64,000 bases of DNA, from the NCBI RefSeq assembly GCF_011008935.1, contig NZ_JAAIVJ010000003.1, positions 186,001-250,000 of the forward strand, given 5' to 3'. This document shows, in pieces, positions 1 to 9,277 of this stretch (positions are counted from its first letter, which is position 1; each line of letters begins with the position of its first letter). The notes beneath the pieces were generated by a model. That model was not told where the DNA came from, searched no databases, and was given only the letters and a program-made list of their open reading frames with translations. The DNA comes from Tabrizicola oligotrophica. Lineage in GTDB: Bacteria > Pseudomonadota > Alphaproteobacteria > Rhodobacterales > Rhodobacteraceae. A program made the translations under genes and the position numbers.

Positions 1-150
1 TGCCGCCGAGGCCGGATATTCGGCGCGCAGGCGTTCGGCGTAGATGCGGTAGATGCGGGCATCATCCTCTTCGGACGAAATCGCCAGCGCCAGCACCTCT
101 TGCTCCGACAGATCGGCAAAACGGCGGCGCGAGGAAATGGCGGACAGCAT
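1..150 (-). CDS. mbfA: MbfA-like iron exporter (erythrin-VIT1 family), N-terminal part only
   Basis: The first 50 codons of a leftward gene lie here, starting at the ATG complementary to 148-150; the rest is outside the window. The translation begins MLSAISSRRRFADLSEQEVL and continues with an ISSEEDDARIYRIYAERLR stretch. That matches, from memory, the ferritin/rubrerythrin-like N-terminal domain of MbfA, a membrane iron exporter whose cytoplasmic erythrin domain binds iron through Glu residues and whose C-terminal VIT1-like domain crosses the membrane. A GGAG sits about 10 bases upstream of the ATG. Only the N-terminus is visible, so the VIT1 part is assumed. Confidence 0.7.
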   Translation of the reverse strand, partial: MLSAISSRRRFADLSEQEVLALAISSEEDDARIYRIYAERLRAEYPASAA

Positions 151-253
151 GGGGAAAACTCCGAAACGACTTTGCCCCAGTAAAGGCCCGCCGCCCCGGA
201 ATGAAAAGACCCCGACCGCCGCGCCGCGTAAGCCAACGCTTGAATATCAGGAT

Positions 254-1693
254 TCAGCCCGCGCCACGCAGATACTCCGCAAGAACATGCGCCGTGCCAT
301 CGCGCCAGAGCCGGGTCAGCGCCGCGTCAAAGGCCGCGACAAAGCGCGGGTCATCGGCCACCTCGCCATAGATCGTGCGCTGCGACAGCCAGACTTTCGG
401 GTCAGCCTTCGCCGCCAGCGCCAGCCCTTGCAGCGCGTCCCAGTTCGGATCGTTCGGCGGGATATGCGTGCCGCTGTCGGTCTCGCCATAGCAATAGCGG
501 CACCACAGCGCCGAGACCAAAGCCAGCCCCTTTACCGACCCTCCCGCCGCCAGCGCATCCCGGATCGATGGCACGATAAACTTCGGCTGCCGGTTGGAGC
601 CGTCAAGGCAAAGCCGGCGCTCCGTATCGGCCACTTCGGGGTTGGAAAACCGTTCGACGATCAGATCGAAATAGGCGTCGATATTGGTGTCAGGTACCGG
701 CGGGACATAGGGAATGATCTCCTCGCGCTCGACCTTTTCCAGAAAGCCCTTGATCAGCGGATGCGCCATCGCCTCGTGGACATATTCGATGTCCATCAAT
801 CCGCCGGGATAGGCGATGGTGGCATGGCCGCCGTTCAGGATGCGGATCTTCATCATCTCGAAGGCATGGACATGGGCAGTGAAGGTCACGCCCACCTTTT
901 CCAAGGCCGGGCGGCCGGCGGGGAAGTTGTCCTCCAGCACCCATTGCCGGAAGGGTTCGCAGGTAACCGGCACCGGATCGTCGCCAAGACCGAAGCTGGC
1001 CGCCATGGCGCGCTCCCGCGGGCCGGTGGCGGGGGTGATCCGGTCCACCATGCCGTTCGGAAAGGCGACATTGGCGGCGATCCAGCCGGCCAGGTCAGGG
1101 TCCGACAGCCGGGCCAGACCGACGACGGCGGCCTTGGTCACATGGCCATTGCCCGGAAGGTTGTCGCAGGACATCACGGTGAAGGGTTGCATCCCCGCCG
1201 CCCGCCGCGCCCTCAGCGCCGCGACGATGGCGCCAAAGGCGGTAGCGGGGCGGCCAGGGTTCGCGCCATCGGCGACGATCTCTGGCAAGCTCGGGTCGAA
1301 CTGCCCGGTCGAGGCATTGATGAAATAGCCGCCCTCGGTCACGGTCAGCGACACGATGCGGATTTCCGGCCGGGTCATGGCCGAAATCAGGCTCTGATTG
1401 CCCGCCTCGACTGGCAGGAAGTCGATCATCGCGCCGACACGGCGGGCGGTCTGGCCCTTCGGGTCCAGTTCGATCACGGTCGAAAGGCAGTCCTGCGCCT
1501 TCAGCGCATCGCGCATCGCCGCGTCCGGAGCACGCACCCCGGCTCCGATGATCGCCCAGTCATGGCTTTCGCCCAAGGCGAACAGGTCGTCGAGATAGAC
1601 CGCCATATGCGCCCGGTGAAAGTTACCAAGCCCGATATGCACGATGCCGGGGGTCAGACGCTTGCGGTCATAAGAGGGGGTTGCATAGGTCAT
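254..1693 (-). CDS. mtlK: Mannitol 2-dehydrogenase (polyol/long-chain mannitol dehydrogenase family)
   Basis: A 479-residue NAD-dependent polyol dehydrogenase oxidising D-mannitol to fructose (also D-arabinitol in some relatives). Visible motifs are an N-terminal nucleotide-binding segment GIVHIGLGNFHRAH near residue 15, the family signature MVDRITPAT, and the catalytic-region segment KIRILNGGHATIAYPGGL. The length matches the family. A longer reading frame starts at 1765, but the ATG at 1693 gives the expected N-terminus and lies one base after the stop of the upstream sorbitol dehydrogenase (TGACATG), so translation is probably coupled. It is the last gene of the smo polyol operon, in the same place as mtlK in Rhodobacter sphaeroides. 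Confidence 0.93.
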   Translation of the reverse strand: MTYATPSYDRKRLTPGIVHIGLGNFHRAHMAVYLDDLFALGESHDWAIIGAGVRAPDAAMRDALKAQDCLSTVIELDPKGQTARRVGAMIDFLPVEAGNQSLISAMTRPEIRIVSLTVTEGGYFINASTGQFDPSLPEIVADGANPGRPATAFGAIVAALRARRAAGMQPFTVMSCDNLPGNGHVTKAAVVGLARLSDPDLAGWIAANVAFPNGMVDRITPATGPRERAMAASFGLGDDPVPVTCEPFRQWVLEDNFPAGRPALEKVGVTFTAHVHAFEMMKIRILNGGHATIAYPGGLMDIEYVHEAMAHPLIKGFLEKVEREEIIPYVPPVPDTNIDAYFDLIVERFSNPEVADTERRLCLDGSNRQPKFIVPSIRDALAAGGSVKGLALVSALWCRYCYGETDSGTHIPPNDPNWDALQGLALAAKADPKVWLSQRTIYGEVADDPRFVAAFDAALTRLWRDGTAHVLAEYLRGAG

Positions 1694-1694
1694 G

Positions 1695-2462
1695 TCAGGC
1701 CATCCAGTTGCCGCCGTCCACGCCAAAGCACTGGGCGACGATGTATTTCGCTTCCGGTGTGGCAAGGAAGATCGCCATCCCGGTCAGGTCCGCGGCGGTG
1801 CCCATGCGGCCAAAGGGCACGGCGGCACCGACCTCGCGCTTCTTCTGGCCCGGCGCCTTGCCCTCATACTTGGCAAAGAAGGCATCGACGCCGTCCCAAT
1901 GCTCGCCATCCACCACGCCGGGCGCGATGGCGTTCACGTTGATGCCGTGCCGGATCAGATTCAGGCCGGCGGATTGGGTCAGGGAAATGACCGCCGCCTT
2001 GGTGGCGCAATAGACCGCGACAAGGCCTTCGCCGCGCCGCCCGGCCTGCGAGGCCATGTTGATGACAGTGCCCTCGCCGCGCGGAATCATATGGCGCGCG
2101 GCGGCTTGCAGGCAGAACAGGGTGCCCGCGACGTTCACCGCGAACAGCTTGTCATAATCGGCGCGGGTGATCTCGGCGATGGGCGCGGCAGAGAACAGCG
2201 CGGCGTTGTTGACAAGGATGTCGAGCTGCCCCATCTCGGCCACGGCGCGATCAAAGCCTGCGTCGATGCTGTCCTGCCGGGTCACGTCCATCTGCACCGC
2301 AATCGCCTGCGGACCAAGCGCAGCAGCAGCGCTGGCAACTGCCTCGGCATTGATATCGGCCAAAGCCACCTGCGCGCCCTCGGCGATATAGGCGCGGGCG
2401 AATTCCAGCCCGATCCCCCGCGCAGCCCCGGTGACAAGGGCGGTTTTGCCGGAAAGTCTCAT
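1695..2462 (-). CDS. smoS: Sorbitol (D-glucitol) dehydrogenase, SDR family
   Basis: A 255-residue classical short-chain dehydrogenase that oxidises D-glucitol to fructose with NAD. It shows the Rossmann motif TGAARGIG at about residues 11-18, NNAA at about 85-88, the catalytic Ser in INMASQAG and the YCATK active-site Tyr/Lys. The C-terminal VDGGNWMA is typical of SmoS/PolS. Its ATG overlaps the TGA of the upstream ATPase gene by four bases (ATGA). Cooperates with MtlK to send sorbitol and mannitol into fructose metabolism. Confidence 0.92.
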   Translation of the reverse strand: MRLSGKTALVTGAARGIGLEFARAYIAEGAQVALADINAEAVASAAAALGPQAIAVQMDVTRQDSIDAGFDRAVAEMGQLDILVNNAALFSAAPIAEITRADYDKLFAVNVAGTLFCLQAAARHMIPRGEGTVINMASQAGRRGEGLVAVYCATKAAVISLTQSAGLNLIRHGINVNAIAPGVVDGEHWDGVDAFFAKYEGKAPGQKKREVGAAVPFGRMGTAADLTGMAIFLATPEAKYIVAQCFGVDGGNWMA

Positions 2463-3454
2463 TTCAGCGCCAGTCCTTCCGCATCAAAGCGGTGCAGCTT
2501 GTCCATGTCCGGTGCCAGCCTGATCCGGTCGCCGTGACGCACGTCGATCTCGCCCCCGGCCCGTACGTTGATGGTGCCGATGCCGTCGACCTCGACCTTG
2601 ATGAAGCTGTCGGAACCCAGATGTTCCGAGAGGCCGACAACCCCTTGCCAGGGGCCATCGCCGACCCGGATATGCTCGGGCCGCACGCCCAGCGTGGTGC
2701 AGGTGTGCCTGGCCGCCTCGGGCCCGGTGATGAGGTTCATTTTCGGGCTGCCGATGAAGCCGGCCACGAACAGGTTGCGGGGGGAATGATACAGATCCAG
2801 CGGGCTGCCGACCTGTTCGACCCGCCCTGCATTCAGCACGACGATCTTGTCGGCCATGGTCATGGCCTCCACCTGATCGTGCGTCACATAGATCATCGTG
2901 GTCTTCAGGCTTTGGTGCAGCTCGGAGATTTCCTGCCGCATCGTCACCCGCAGGGCTGCATCAAGGTTCGACAGCGGCTCGTCGAACAGGAAGGCCGCCG
3001 GTTCGCGCACAATCGCACGGCCAATGGCGACGCGCTGGCGCTGGCCGCCGGACAATTGCCCCGGACGGCGGTCAAGATAGTTGGTCAGGTTCAGGATCTT
3101 CGCGGCATGCTGGACTTTCGCCTCTTGTTCTGCCGCACTCATCCCCGCCATCTTCAGCGGAAAGGCGATGTTTTTCCGCACCGTCATATGCGGATAAAGC
3201 GCATAGGACTGGAACACCATTGCCAGCCCGCGCTGCGCCGGAGGCAGCAGCGTGGCGTCGCGCCCGTCGATGTCGATCTTGCCCGACGTGGTATCTTCCA
3301 GCCCCGCGATCAGCCGCAGGAGCGTGGACTTGCCGCACCCGGACGGCCCGACAAAGACAACGAATTCCCCGTCCTCGATCGACAGGTCGATGCCCGGAAT
3401 GACGTCCACTTCCCCAAAGGACTTGCGGACCTGGCTGAGTGTGATCTTACCCAT
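2459..3454 (-). CDS. smoK: Polyol ABC transporter ATP-binding protein
   Basis: A 331-residue ATPase of the MalK/UgpC subfamily, energising the sugar-alcohol importer at the inner face of the cytoplasmic membrane. Walker A is GPSGCGKST at residues 36-44, followed by the Q-loop ([11 protein letters not shown]), the signature [15 protein letters not shown], Walker [14 protein letters not shown] and switch His in VTHDQVEAM. The C-terminal roughly 100 residues carry the OB-fold (TOBE-like) extension expected of MalK types. It sits six bases after the permease SmoG and overlaps smoS. Confidence 0.93.
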   Translation of the reverse strand: MGKITLSQVRKSFGEVDVIPGIDLSIEDGEFVVFVGPSGCGKSTLLRLIAGLEDTTSGKIDIDGRDATLLPPAQRGLAMVFQSYALYPHMTVRKNIAFPLKMAGMSAAEQEAKVQHAAKILNLTNYLDRRPGQLSGGQRQRVAIGRAIVREPAAFLFDEPLSNLDAALRVTMRQEISELHQSLKTTMIYVTHDQVEAMTMADKIVVLNAGRVEQVGSPLDLYHSPRNLFVAGFIGSPKMNLITGPEAARHTCTTLGVRPEHIRVGDGPWQGVVGLSEHLGSDSFIKVEVDGIGTINVRAGGEIDVRHGDRIRLAPDMDKLHRFDAEGLALK

Positions 3455-3460
3455 GTTCCC

Positions 3461-4291
3461 TCACTTCACCGCGCCAAAGGTCAGGCCGCGGACGAGTTGC
3501 TTTTGGCTGAACCAGCCCATGATCAGGATCGGCGCGATGGCCATGGTCGAGGCCGCCGAGAGTTTGGCGTAGAAAAGACCCTGCGGCGACGAGAAGCCCG
3601 AGATGAACTTGGTCAGGGGCGCGGCATCGGTGACGGTCAGGTTGATCGTCCAGAACGCCTCGTTCCATGCAAGGATGATGTTCAACAGCACCGTCGAAGC
3701 GATGCCCGGCACGGCCATCGGCGTCAGCACATGCAGGATCTCGGCCTTCAGGCTTGCCCCGTCCATCCGCGCGGCTTCCAGAATCTCGCCGGGGATTTCC
3801 TTGAAATAGGTATAGAGCATCCAGACGATGATCGGCAGGTTCATCAGCGTCAGCACGATGACCAGACCAATGCGGGTGTCGAGAAGTCCAAGCGTCTTGA
3901 ACAGAAGATAGATCGGCACCAGCACGCCCACGGCGGGCATCATCTTGGTCGACAGCATCCACATCAAGAGGTCCTTGGTCTTGCGACCGGGCACGAAGGC
4001 CATGGACCAGGCCGCGGGAACCGCCAAGGCCAAACCCAGCGCGGTAGACCCAAGCGCGATGATGATCGAGTTGACGAAGTAGCGGAAATATTCGCGCTGT
4101 TCGTTCACATCGACATAGTTCTGCAAGGTCCAGTCAAAGCCAAGAAAGATGGGCGGCGAGGCGACGGCCTGCGCTTCGGGTTTGAAACTGGTCAGCACGG
4201 TCCACAGGATCGGGAAGAACAGGATCAGCGCGACGGTCCAGGCGGCAGCCGTATTGATCGCGCGGCGTTGGGTGGTGACGTGACGGGCCAT
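3461..4291 (-). CDS. smoG: Polyol ABC transporter permease (MalG type)
   Basis: A 276-residue inner-membrane permease of the binding-protein-dependent sugar family. It has an N-terminal membrane segment (AAAWTVALILFFPILWTVLTSF) and further hydrophobic segments. The EAA loop that docks on the ATPase is EAARMDGASLKAEILHVLTPMAVPGIAS at about residues 172-199. The ATG at 4291 follows the SmoF stop by nine bases. Forms the channel with SmoF. Confidence 0.92.
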   Translation of the reverse strand: MARHVTTQRRAINTAAAWTVALILFFPILWTVLTSFKPEAQAVASPPIFLGFDWTLQNYVDVNEQREYFRYFVNSIIIALGSTALGLALAVPAAWSMAFVPGRKTKDLLMWMLSTKMMPAVGVLVPIYLLFKTLGLLDTRIGLVIVLTLMNLPIIVWMLYTYFKEIPGEILEAARMDGASLKAEILHVLTPMAVPGIASTVLLNIILAWNEAFWTINLTVTDAAPLTKFISGFSSPQGLFYAKLSAASTMAIAPILIMGWFSQKQLVRGLTFGAVK

Positions 4292-4300
4292 GATTATTCC

Positions 4301-5173
4301 TCACGCATCAAGGTTCTTGCCGATGGCGCGCATCAGGAAGAAGGCAACGATATTGGCAAGGATCACCGCGACGACCCCACCGGCGGCTGCAGTGCCGACG
4401 TCGAAATCGAGAAGTGCTTCCTTGTAGATCAGATAGGGCAAGGTGGTGGACGAGGTGCCGGGGCCGCCATTGGTCGTGACGAGGATCTCGCCGAAGATGC
4501 CCAGCAGGAAGATGGTCTGGATCAACACGACCACAGTGATCGCGCGCGCCAGATGCGGCAGCATGATGTACCAGAACCGCTTCAGCGCGTTGGCACCGTC
4601 CATTTCGGCCGCCTCCAGTTCTTCCGACGACAGCGACTGCAGCGCGGTCAACAGGATCAGCGTGGCGAAGGGCAGCCATTGCCAGGCGACGATCAGGATG
4701 ATCGAGGTCAGCGGCGCCTGCCCGAGGAAATCATAGGGCGAGAGGCCGATGACCTTTGCTGCCTCGGCAAACAGGCCATTGGTCGGGTTCATGAACATGT
4801 TCTTCCAGATCAGCGCCGCCACGGGCGGCATGATGAAGAAGGGCGAAATCACCAGAATGCGGACGATGCCCTGCCCCCAGATCGGCTGGTCGATCAGCAG
4901 CGCGATCAGGATGCCCAGAACTACGGTGATAACCAGAACGCCGATCACAAGAATCAGGGTGTTGACCACCGCACCGCCGAACGCCGGTGACAGCACGAAG
5001 CGCGTGTAGTTGCCGAAATCGTTGAAGCCGGTCCGGTCGGGATACAGCAGGTTGTAGCGTTGCAGCGAAAACCAGATCGTCATTGCCAGAGGCACGATCA
5101 TCCAGATCAGCAAGAGGATGACGGTCGGCGACAACATGGCGCGGGCGGCAGAGCGCGAGGATTGCGTGGCCAT
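4301..5173 (-). CDS. smoF: Polyol ABC transporter permease (MalF type)
   Basis: A 290-residue inner-membrane permease with about six hydrophobic segments. The EAA motif is ELEAAEMDGANALKRFWYIMLPHLARAI at about residues 185-212. It partners SmoG and is the first permease gene after the binding protein, from which it is separated by a 160-base spacer containing a strong hairpin (5252-5285). The start at 5173 gives a conventional short cytoplasmic N-terminus before the first membrane helix. Confidence 0.92.
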   Translation of the reverse strand: MATQSSRSAARAMLSPTVILLLIWMIVPLAMTIWFSLQRYNLLYPDRTGFNDFGNYTRFVLSPAFGGAVVNTLILVIGVLVITVVLGILIALLIDQPIWGQGIVRILVISPFFIMPPVAALIWKNMFMNPTNGLFAEAAKVIGLSPYDFLGQAPLTSIILIVAWQWLPFATLILLTALQSLSSEELEAAEMDGANALKRFWYIMLPHLARAITVVVLIQTIFLLGIFGEILVTTNGGPGTSSTTLPYLIYKEALLDFDVGTAAAGGVVAVILANIVAFFLMRAIGKNLDA

Positions 5174-5251
5174 GGAAAACTCCGCTTGGGAACGGGCCGC
5201 AATGGCCCTGAAAGACCAGTTTGGCAGGAGGCGGCTTGTCGGAAAAGAACG

Positions 5252-5285
5252 GGCGACCGCGGTGGCTTGCCGTGGCGCGGTCGCC
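5252..5285 (-). terminator. Intra-operon hairpin between smoE and smoF
   Basis: Perfect 10-bp arms GGCGACCGCG (5252-5261) and CGCGGTCGCC (5276-5285) enclose a 14-base loop. It lies between the binding-protein gene and the first permease gene and lacks a T-run, so it is more likely an mRNA-stabilising or attenuating structure than a full terminator. Such structures commonly keep binding protein in excess over permease; that role is inferred. Confidence 0.55.
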
Positions 5286-5333
5286 GTCAGGTGGGCCCCA
5301 CCCCGAAGGGAGGGACCGTCATCCTTGGGAGGA

Positions 5334-6644
5334 TTACTGGATGTAGCCCGCAGCGGTCATCTCGTCGGTGACAAGCGCCTGAGCCGCAGCCAGAGCCTCA
5401 TCCACCGACTTCTGGCCCGCCAGCGCCGCCGAGAATTCCTGACCGACACTGGTGCCAAGGCCCTGGAATTCCGGGATGGCGACGAACTGCACGCCGACAT
5501 AGGGCACCGGCTTCACGGTCGGGGCATTCGGGTCAGCCGCGTTGATCGAGTCGATCGTCATCTTGGCGAACGGGATGGCCGCATATTCCGGGTTGGAATA
5601 CAGCGAGGTCCGGGTGCCCGGAGGCACGTTGGCCCAGCCTTCCTTGGAGGCGACAAGCGCCAGATAGTCCTTGTTGGTCGCCCAGTTGATGAAGGTCTTG
5701 GCGGCGTCCTGCTTCTGGCTGGAGGCCGGGATCGCCAGCGACCAGGCCCAGAGCCAGTTGCCGCGCTTGCCCAGACCGTTGTCGGGGGCCAGAGCGAAGC
5801 CGACCTTGTCGGCCACGGTGGAATCCTTGCCGGTCACGAACGAAGCCGCAACCGTGGCGTCGATCCACATGCCGCACTTGCCCTGCTGGAACAGCGTCAG
5901 GTTTTCGTTGAAGCCGTTGTTCGACGCGCCGGGCGGGCCGTATTCGGTCATCACCCGCAGGTAGGTGTCCAGCGTCGCCTTCCACTCGGGCTGGTCGAAC
6001 TGCGGCTTCCAGGACTCGTCAAACCAGCGCGCGCCGAACGAGTTCGACATCGCGGTCAGGAAGGCCATGTTCTCGCCCCAGCCTGCTTTGCCGCGCAGGC
6101 AGATGCCATACTGTTCCTTCGACTTGTCGGTCATCGCCTTGGCGGCGGCTTCTATATCAGCCCAGGTCGGCGCGTCGGCCATGGTCAGGCCAGCGGCTTC
6201 CATCAGGTCCTTGCGATACATCACCATCGAGCTTTCGCCGTAGAAGGGCGAGGCCATCAGGTTGCCGTCCACCGTCAGACCGCCGCGGATCGCGGGCAGC
6301 AGATCGTCGACATCATAGTCGGCAGGCAGGTCGTTCAGGCTGGCAAGCCAGCCCTGCTTGCCCCAGATCGGAACCTCATAGGTGCCGATGGTCAGAACGT
6401 CATACTGCCCGCCATTGGTGGCGATGTCGGTGGTCACGTTCTGGCGCAGCACATTCTCTTCCAGCGTGACCCACTCGACCTTGATGTCGGGGTTCTTGGC
6501 ATAGAAGTCGTCCATCAGACCCTGCATGCGGATCATGTCGCCGTTGTTCACGGTGGCGACGGTGATGGTGGTTTCGGCCAGGGCCGCGCCGGTCAGCGCA
6601 ACGAAAGCCGTCGCGCCCAGAAGCGCGCGAAGCGTAACAGTCAT
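5334..6644 (-). CDS. smoE: Polyol-binding periplasmic protein
   Basis: A 436-residue extracellular solute-binding protein (family 1) for sorbitol/mannitol. The ATG at 6644 is preceded by a strong GGGAGGA site and opens a clear Sec signal peptide (MTVTLRALLGATAFVALTGAALA, cleavage before ETTITV). A longer frame from 6701 would put 19 residues ahead of the signal and is rejected. Family features include the VEWVTLEENVLRQNVTTDIA segment and the GWLASL/LPADYDVDDLLPA region. First structural gene of the smo transport operon, 170 bases downstream of the regulator gene. Confidence 0.92.
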   Translation of the reverse strand: MTVTLRALLGATAFVALTGAALAETTITVATVNNGDMIRMQGLMDDFYAKNPDIKVEWVTLEENVLRQNVTTDIATNGGQYDVLTIGTYEVPIWGKQGWLASLNDLPADYDVDDLLPAIRGGLTVDGNLMASPFYGESSMVMYRKDLMEAAGLTMADAPTWADIEAAAKAMTDKSKEQYGICLRGKAGWGENMAFLTAMSNSFGARWFDESWKPQFDQPEWKATLDTYLRVMTEYGPPGASNNGFNENLTLFQQGKCGMWIDATVAASFVTGKDSTVADKVGFALAPDNGLGKRGNWLWAWSLAIPASSQKQDAAKTFINWATNKDYLALVASKEGWANVPPGTRTSLYSNPEYAAIPFAKMTIDSINAADPNAPTVKPVPYVGVQFVAIPEFQGLGTSVGQEFSAALAGQKSVDEALAAAQALVTDEMTAAGYIQ

Positions 6645-6814
6645 GGTGTCCTCCCTCGGAAGCGATGTGAGCAAATGATCGCTATATGAGAAAATGCCCA
6701 TTACACAAGCAAATCGTCAAGCTTATTCTTCAGGCAGAATGAGAAATTCGTTGCCGCACCGCGGCATTGCGCAATGAAGCCATTGATACTGCTATTAGAT
6801 TTAAACAGGCCGGA
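6645..6814 (-). promoter_or_regulatory. smoE upstream region with TGAG-type repeats
   Basis: A spacer of 170 bases, AT-richer than its surroundings, between the regulator and smoE. Read on the + strand it holds three related decamers: TGAGCAAATG (6668-6677), TGAGAAAATG (6687-6696) and TGAGAAATTC (6740-6749). The first two start 19 bases apart. They are candidates for binding by the SorC-type regulator next door. No convincing sigma-70 pair could be fixed. The regulatory role is inferred. Confidence 0.4.
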
Positions 6815-7771
6815 TCAGGCCAGCAGCGCCCGCGCCGTCGGTTCGTCCGTCACCAGACCGTTGACGATTCGCGCCAGAAGCGCACCGCGAATGGCGGAAA
6901 CCTTGGTTTCCCCGGCTGCAATGCCGATCGAAGGGCGGTCCAGGCCCGGTTCCACCCGTACCCCGCCAGTGCGGCGGTTGGTGCCAAGATCCAGATACTG
7001 GCCCTGCGCATCGAACACCCAGCCGGCCACCTCGCCCACCGCGCCCGCCGCCTGCATCTCATCAAGCTCCGCCCGGCTGACGAATCCGTCTTTCAACAAG
7101 GGCGCGTCATTCGACATTTGCCCGACGCCGACGAAAACCACGTCCGCCTTGCGCGCCAGATCCACCACCTTGCGCACTGGCGGCAGGGCGTGGAACGCCG
7201 CGTTTTCCTCGGGCGTAGGCGAGATCACCGGCACCGGCATCGGGTAATGCGGCGCATGCACCTTGTCGGCAAGCCGCATGACGACATCGAAGAACGAAGC
7301 CGATCCATCTGGCGCGATGTTGCCGATCAGCGAAACCAGCCGGTGCTGGCCCGCCTCGATCCCGTCCTCCATCGCGTCCACCATGCCGCGCAGCGCCCGG
7401 CCCGTGCCAACCGCCACGACCGAAGGTTCCTCCATCCGCAGGAACCGCTCCAACTCGCCTGCGGCGGCCGAGGCAATCGCCCGCACCGCGTCGCCCCCGG
7501 CCCCAAGCCCCGGCGCCACCCGGCAGCGCGTCAGGCCGAAGCGGTCGGTCAGGGCCTGTTCAAGGTCGAGGCAGACGCCAATCCGATGGTTCAGCCGGAC
7601 ATGGATCAACCCTTCGGCCACCGCCCGGCTGACCAGCCGCTGCGCCCTTTGTCGGCTGACGCCCAGCTCGCGCGCGATCTGGTCCTGCGTCAGCCCGCCG
7701 ACGTAATAGAGCCAGCCCGCCCGGGCGGCCTCATCATGCAAGGAAGGTTCTGGATCGATGCGCGGGGTCAT
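6815..7771 (-). CDS. smoC: SorC-family sugar-binding transcriptional regulator of the smo operon
   Basis: A 318-residue regulator with an N-terminal sigma-70-region-4-like helix-turn-helix (GLTQDQIARELGVSRQRAQRLVSRAVAEGLI, about residues 26-56) and a SorC/DeoR-type sugar-phosphate effector domain. The latter includes TGRALRGMVDAM, the LIGNIAPDGSASFFDVVMRLA stretch and a C-terminal ALLARIVNGLVTDEPTARALL. Position upstream of smoE and same orientation fit the Rhodobacter regulator of polyol uptake. Its ATG overlaps the stop of the HAD gene upstream (ATGA at 7768-7771), so the two are co-translated. Confidence 0.85.
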   Translation of the reverse strand: MTPRIDPEPSLHDEAARAGWLYYVGGLTQDQIARELGVSRQRAQRLVSRAVAEGLIHVRLNHRIGVCLDLEQALTDRFGLTRCRVAPGLGAGGDAVRAIASAAAGELERFLRMEEPSVVAVGTGRALRGMVDAMEDGIEAGQHRLVSLIGNIAPDGSASFFDVVMRLADKVHAPHYPMPVPVISPTPEENAAFHALPPVRKVVDLARKADVVFVGVGQMSNDAPLLKDGFVSRAELDEMQAAGAVGEVAGWVFDAQGQYLDLGTNRRTGGVRVEPGLDRPSIGIAAGETKVSAIRGALLARIVNGLVTDEPTARALLA

Positions 7772-8436
7772 GGGTGGCCTGTGGTTGCCGGATCAATCTG
7801 GAAGAAATGCGCGAAAGAATCAAATTCCCGCTGCGGCCGGGCATCGTCGGGTGCCTCCATGGCCATTCCTTTCAGATGGCTGCCGCCGGTAAAACGCCAG
7901 ACCTCCATCCCCGCCGCCAACCCGGCCCGGACACCGGTCAGGCTGTCCTCGATCACCAGACAGCGGGCCGGATCAGCCCCCATCCGCGCCGCCGCATGCA
8001 GGAACAGATCCGGCGCCGGCTTGCCCCGCACCACTTCCGAAGCGGTGAACAGCCGGTCGCCCACCAACCCGGCCAGCCCTACCAGCCTGAGCGATATCGC
8101 CGCGCGCCGCGGGCTGGAGGAGGTGGCCACGCAGAACGGCAAGGCAAGCCGCTCCAACACCTCGGCCACATGCGGCATCACCCGCAACTCGCGCTCGAAC
8201 GCCGCCAGCAGCCGAGTGCGATAGGCCTCCTCGAAGCTTGGCGGCAGGTCCAGTCCGAAATCCTTGCGGATCGTCGCCATCACGGTGGGATAGCTGCGCC
8301 CCAGAAAATGCCGCGCGACATAGGCCATGTCGACACTCACGCCCAACCCGGCCAATTCGGCGATCAGCATCCGGGCCGAGATGACCTCGCTGTCAATCAG
8401 CACCCCGTCGCAATCGAAGATCACCAGATCAACCAT
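7768..8436 (-). CDS. HAD-family hydrolase (beta-phosphoglucomutase/GmhB-like)
   Basis: A 222-residue haloacid dehalogenase-type phosphatase. Motif I is VIFDCDGVLIDSE right at the N-terminus, motif II is in CVATSSS, and motifs III/IV are GKPAPDLFLHAA and CLVIEDSLTGVRAG. A cap of subclass I lies between. Two adjacent ATGs (8439, 8436) follow a GGAGGGAG site; 8436 has the better spacing. Reading further upstream gives only shadow sequence of the AraC gene, whose 3' end overlaps by about eight bases. Co-translated with the polyol regulator, it probably dephosphorylates a sugar or polyol phosphate; exact substrate unknown. Confidence 0.85.
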   Translation of the reverse strand: MVDLVIFDCDGVLIDSEVISARMLIAELAGLGVSVDMAYVARHFLGRSYPTVMATIRKDFGLDLPPSFEEAYRTRLLAAFERELRVMPHVAEVLERLALPFCVATSSSPRRAAISLRLVGLAGLVGDRLFTASEVVRGKPAPDLFLHAAARMGADPARCLVIEDSLTGVRAGLAAGMEVWRFTGGSHLKGMAMEAPDDARPQREFDSFAHFFQIDPATTGHP

Positions 8437-9277
8437 CATCTCCCTCCAGCCGCCGCCGATAGTCGCTGGCCGACATTCCCATACCCCGCCGAAACGCCCG
8501 CGCGAAATAGGCCGGGTCATCGAAACCCAACGCAAAGCCCACCTCCTGCGCCCGCATGCGGGTGTAGGCGAGCAGGCGACAGGCCTCGCGCAGCCGCGTC
8601 GCCTCCAGAAAGCCATGCGCCGAAAGGCCAGTACCGGCAAGGCACAGACGGCGCAGGTGGCGTTCGGACACGGCCAGCGCCCCGGCATAGTCGGCAAGCT
8701 GCCAGCCATCCGCCAGATGGGCGCGGATCAGTTCCTCAAACCGGGCAATCCGCGCATCGCCCTCCGACCTGTCCGGCCGCTCCCCCCCCGCCTCGGCCAC
8801 CGCACAACACAGGGCCAGCGCCGCCGCCCTCAGCTTCAGCCGCCGCAGCGGGTCGGGCGCGGCATGCAGGCGCGCGATATCCTGAAACAGCGGTTCCATG
8901 CCCCCTGCCGCCGCCACAAAGGGCCGTTCCAGCGCGGCGCGGGTTTCCGCCTCCGGCCGGAAAAGCTCCGGGAAATCGGCGGCGGGCAAGGTCAGCACAT
9001 AGCCCTGCGTGCCGGCGGCAAAGCCAAAGCCATGCACATGTCCGCGCGGCATGTTCATCAGCAGCGGCGGTACGCCGCGTTGTGCCCTGCCATCAATCGT
9101 AAGCCGCACCTCGCCCGACAGCACGAGAAACACCTGATGCAGATGCACATGCCGATGCGGCGCAATCTGCCAGTCCAACCCCGCCGCCCGGTCGGTGATG
9201 GTTTCGATATGGATCAGGTCCGGAAACGGGCTTTGCTCGCCGTAAAGCTGCCAAGAGGGAATTTTTGCCGTGACCAT
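8429..9277 (-). CDS. pobR: AraC-family regulator, PobR-like activator of pobA
   Basis: A 282-residue regulator with an N-terminal cupin-type sensing domain (WQIAPHRHVHLHQVFLVLSGEVRL, MPRGHVHGFGF) and a C-terminal AraC pair of helix-turn-helices (QLADYAGALAVSERHLRRL and AQEVGFALGFDDPAYFARAFRRGMGMSASDYRR). Divergent from pobA with an 84-base spacer, the usual place for a 4-hydroxybenzoate-responsive activator. An alternative ATG at 9313 adds 12 residues; neither start has a clear ribosome site. The function is inferred from context and family. Confidence 0.8.
   Translation of the reverse strand: MVTAKIPSWQLYGEQSPFPDLIHIETITDRAAGLDWQIAPHRHVHLHQVFLVLSGEVRLTIDGRAQRGVPPLLMNMPRGHVHGFGFAAGTQGYVLTLPAADFPELFRPEAETRAALERPFVAAAGGMEPLFQDIARLHAAPDPLRRLKLRAAALALCCAVAEAGGERPDRSEGDARIARFEELIRAHLADGWQLADYAGALAVSERHLRRLCLAGTGLSAHGFLEATRLREACRLLAYTRMRAQEVGFALGFDDPAYFARAFRRGMGMSASDYRRRLEGDDG

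Noticed and set aside
53-1942. Long + strand open frame of 629 codons over mtlK
   Set aside because: It is antisense to mtlK, is Arg/Gly/His-rich without any domain, and is a GC-rich shadow frame.
2492-4990. 832-codon + strand open frame over smoK-smoG-smoF
   Set aside because: Composition is Gln/Asp/Arg/His-rich low complexity, antisense to three well-recognised transporter genes; no motif.
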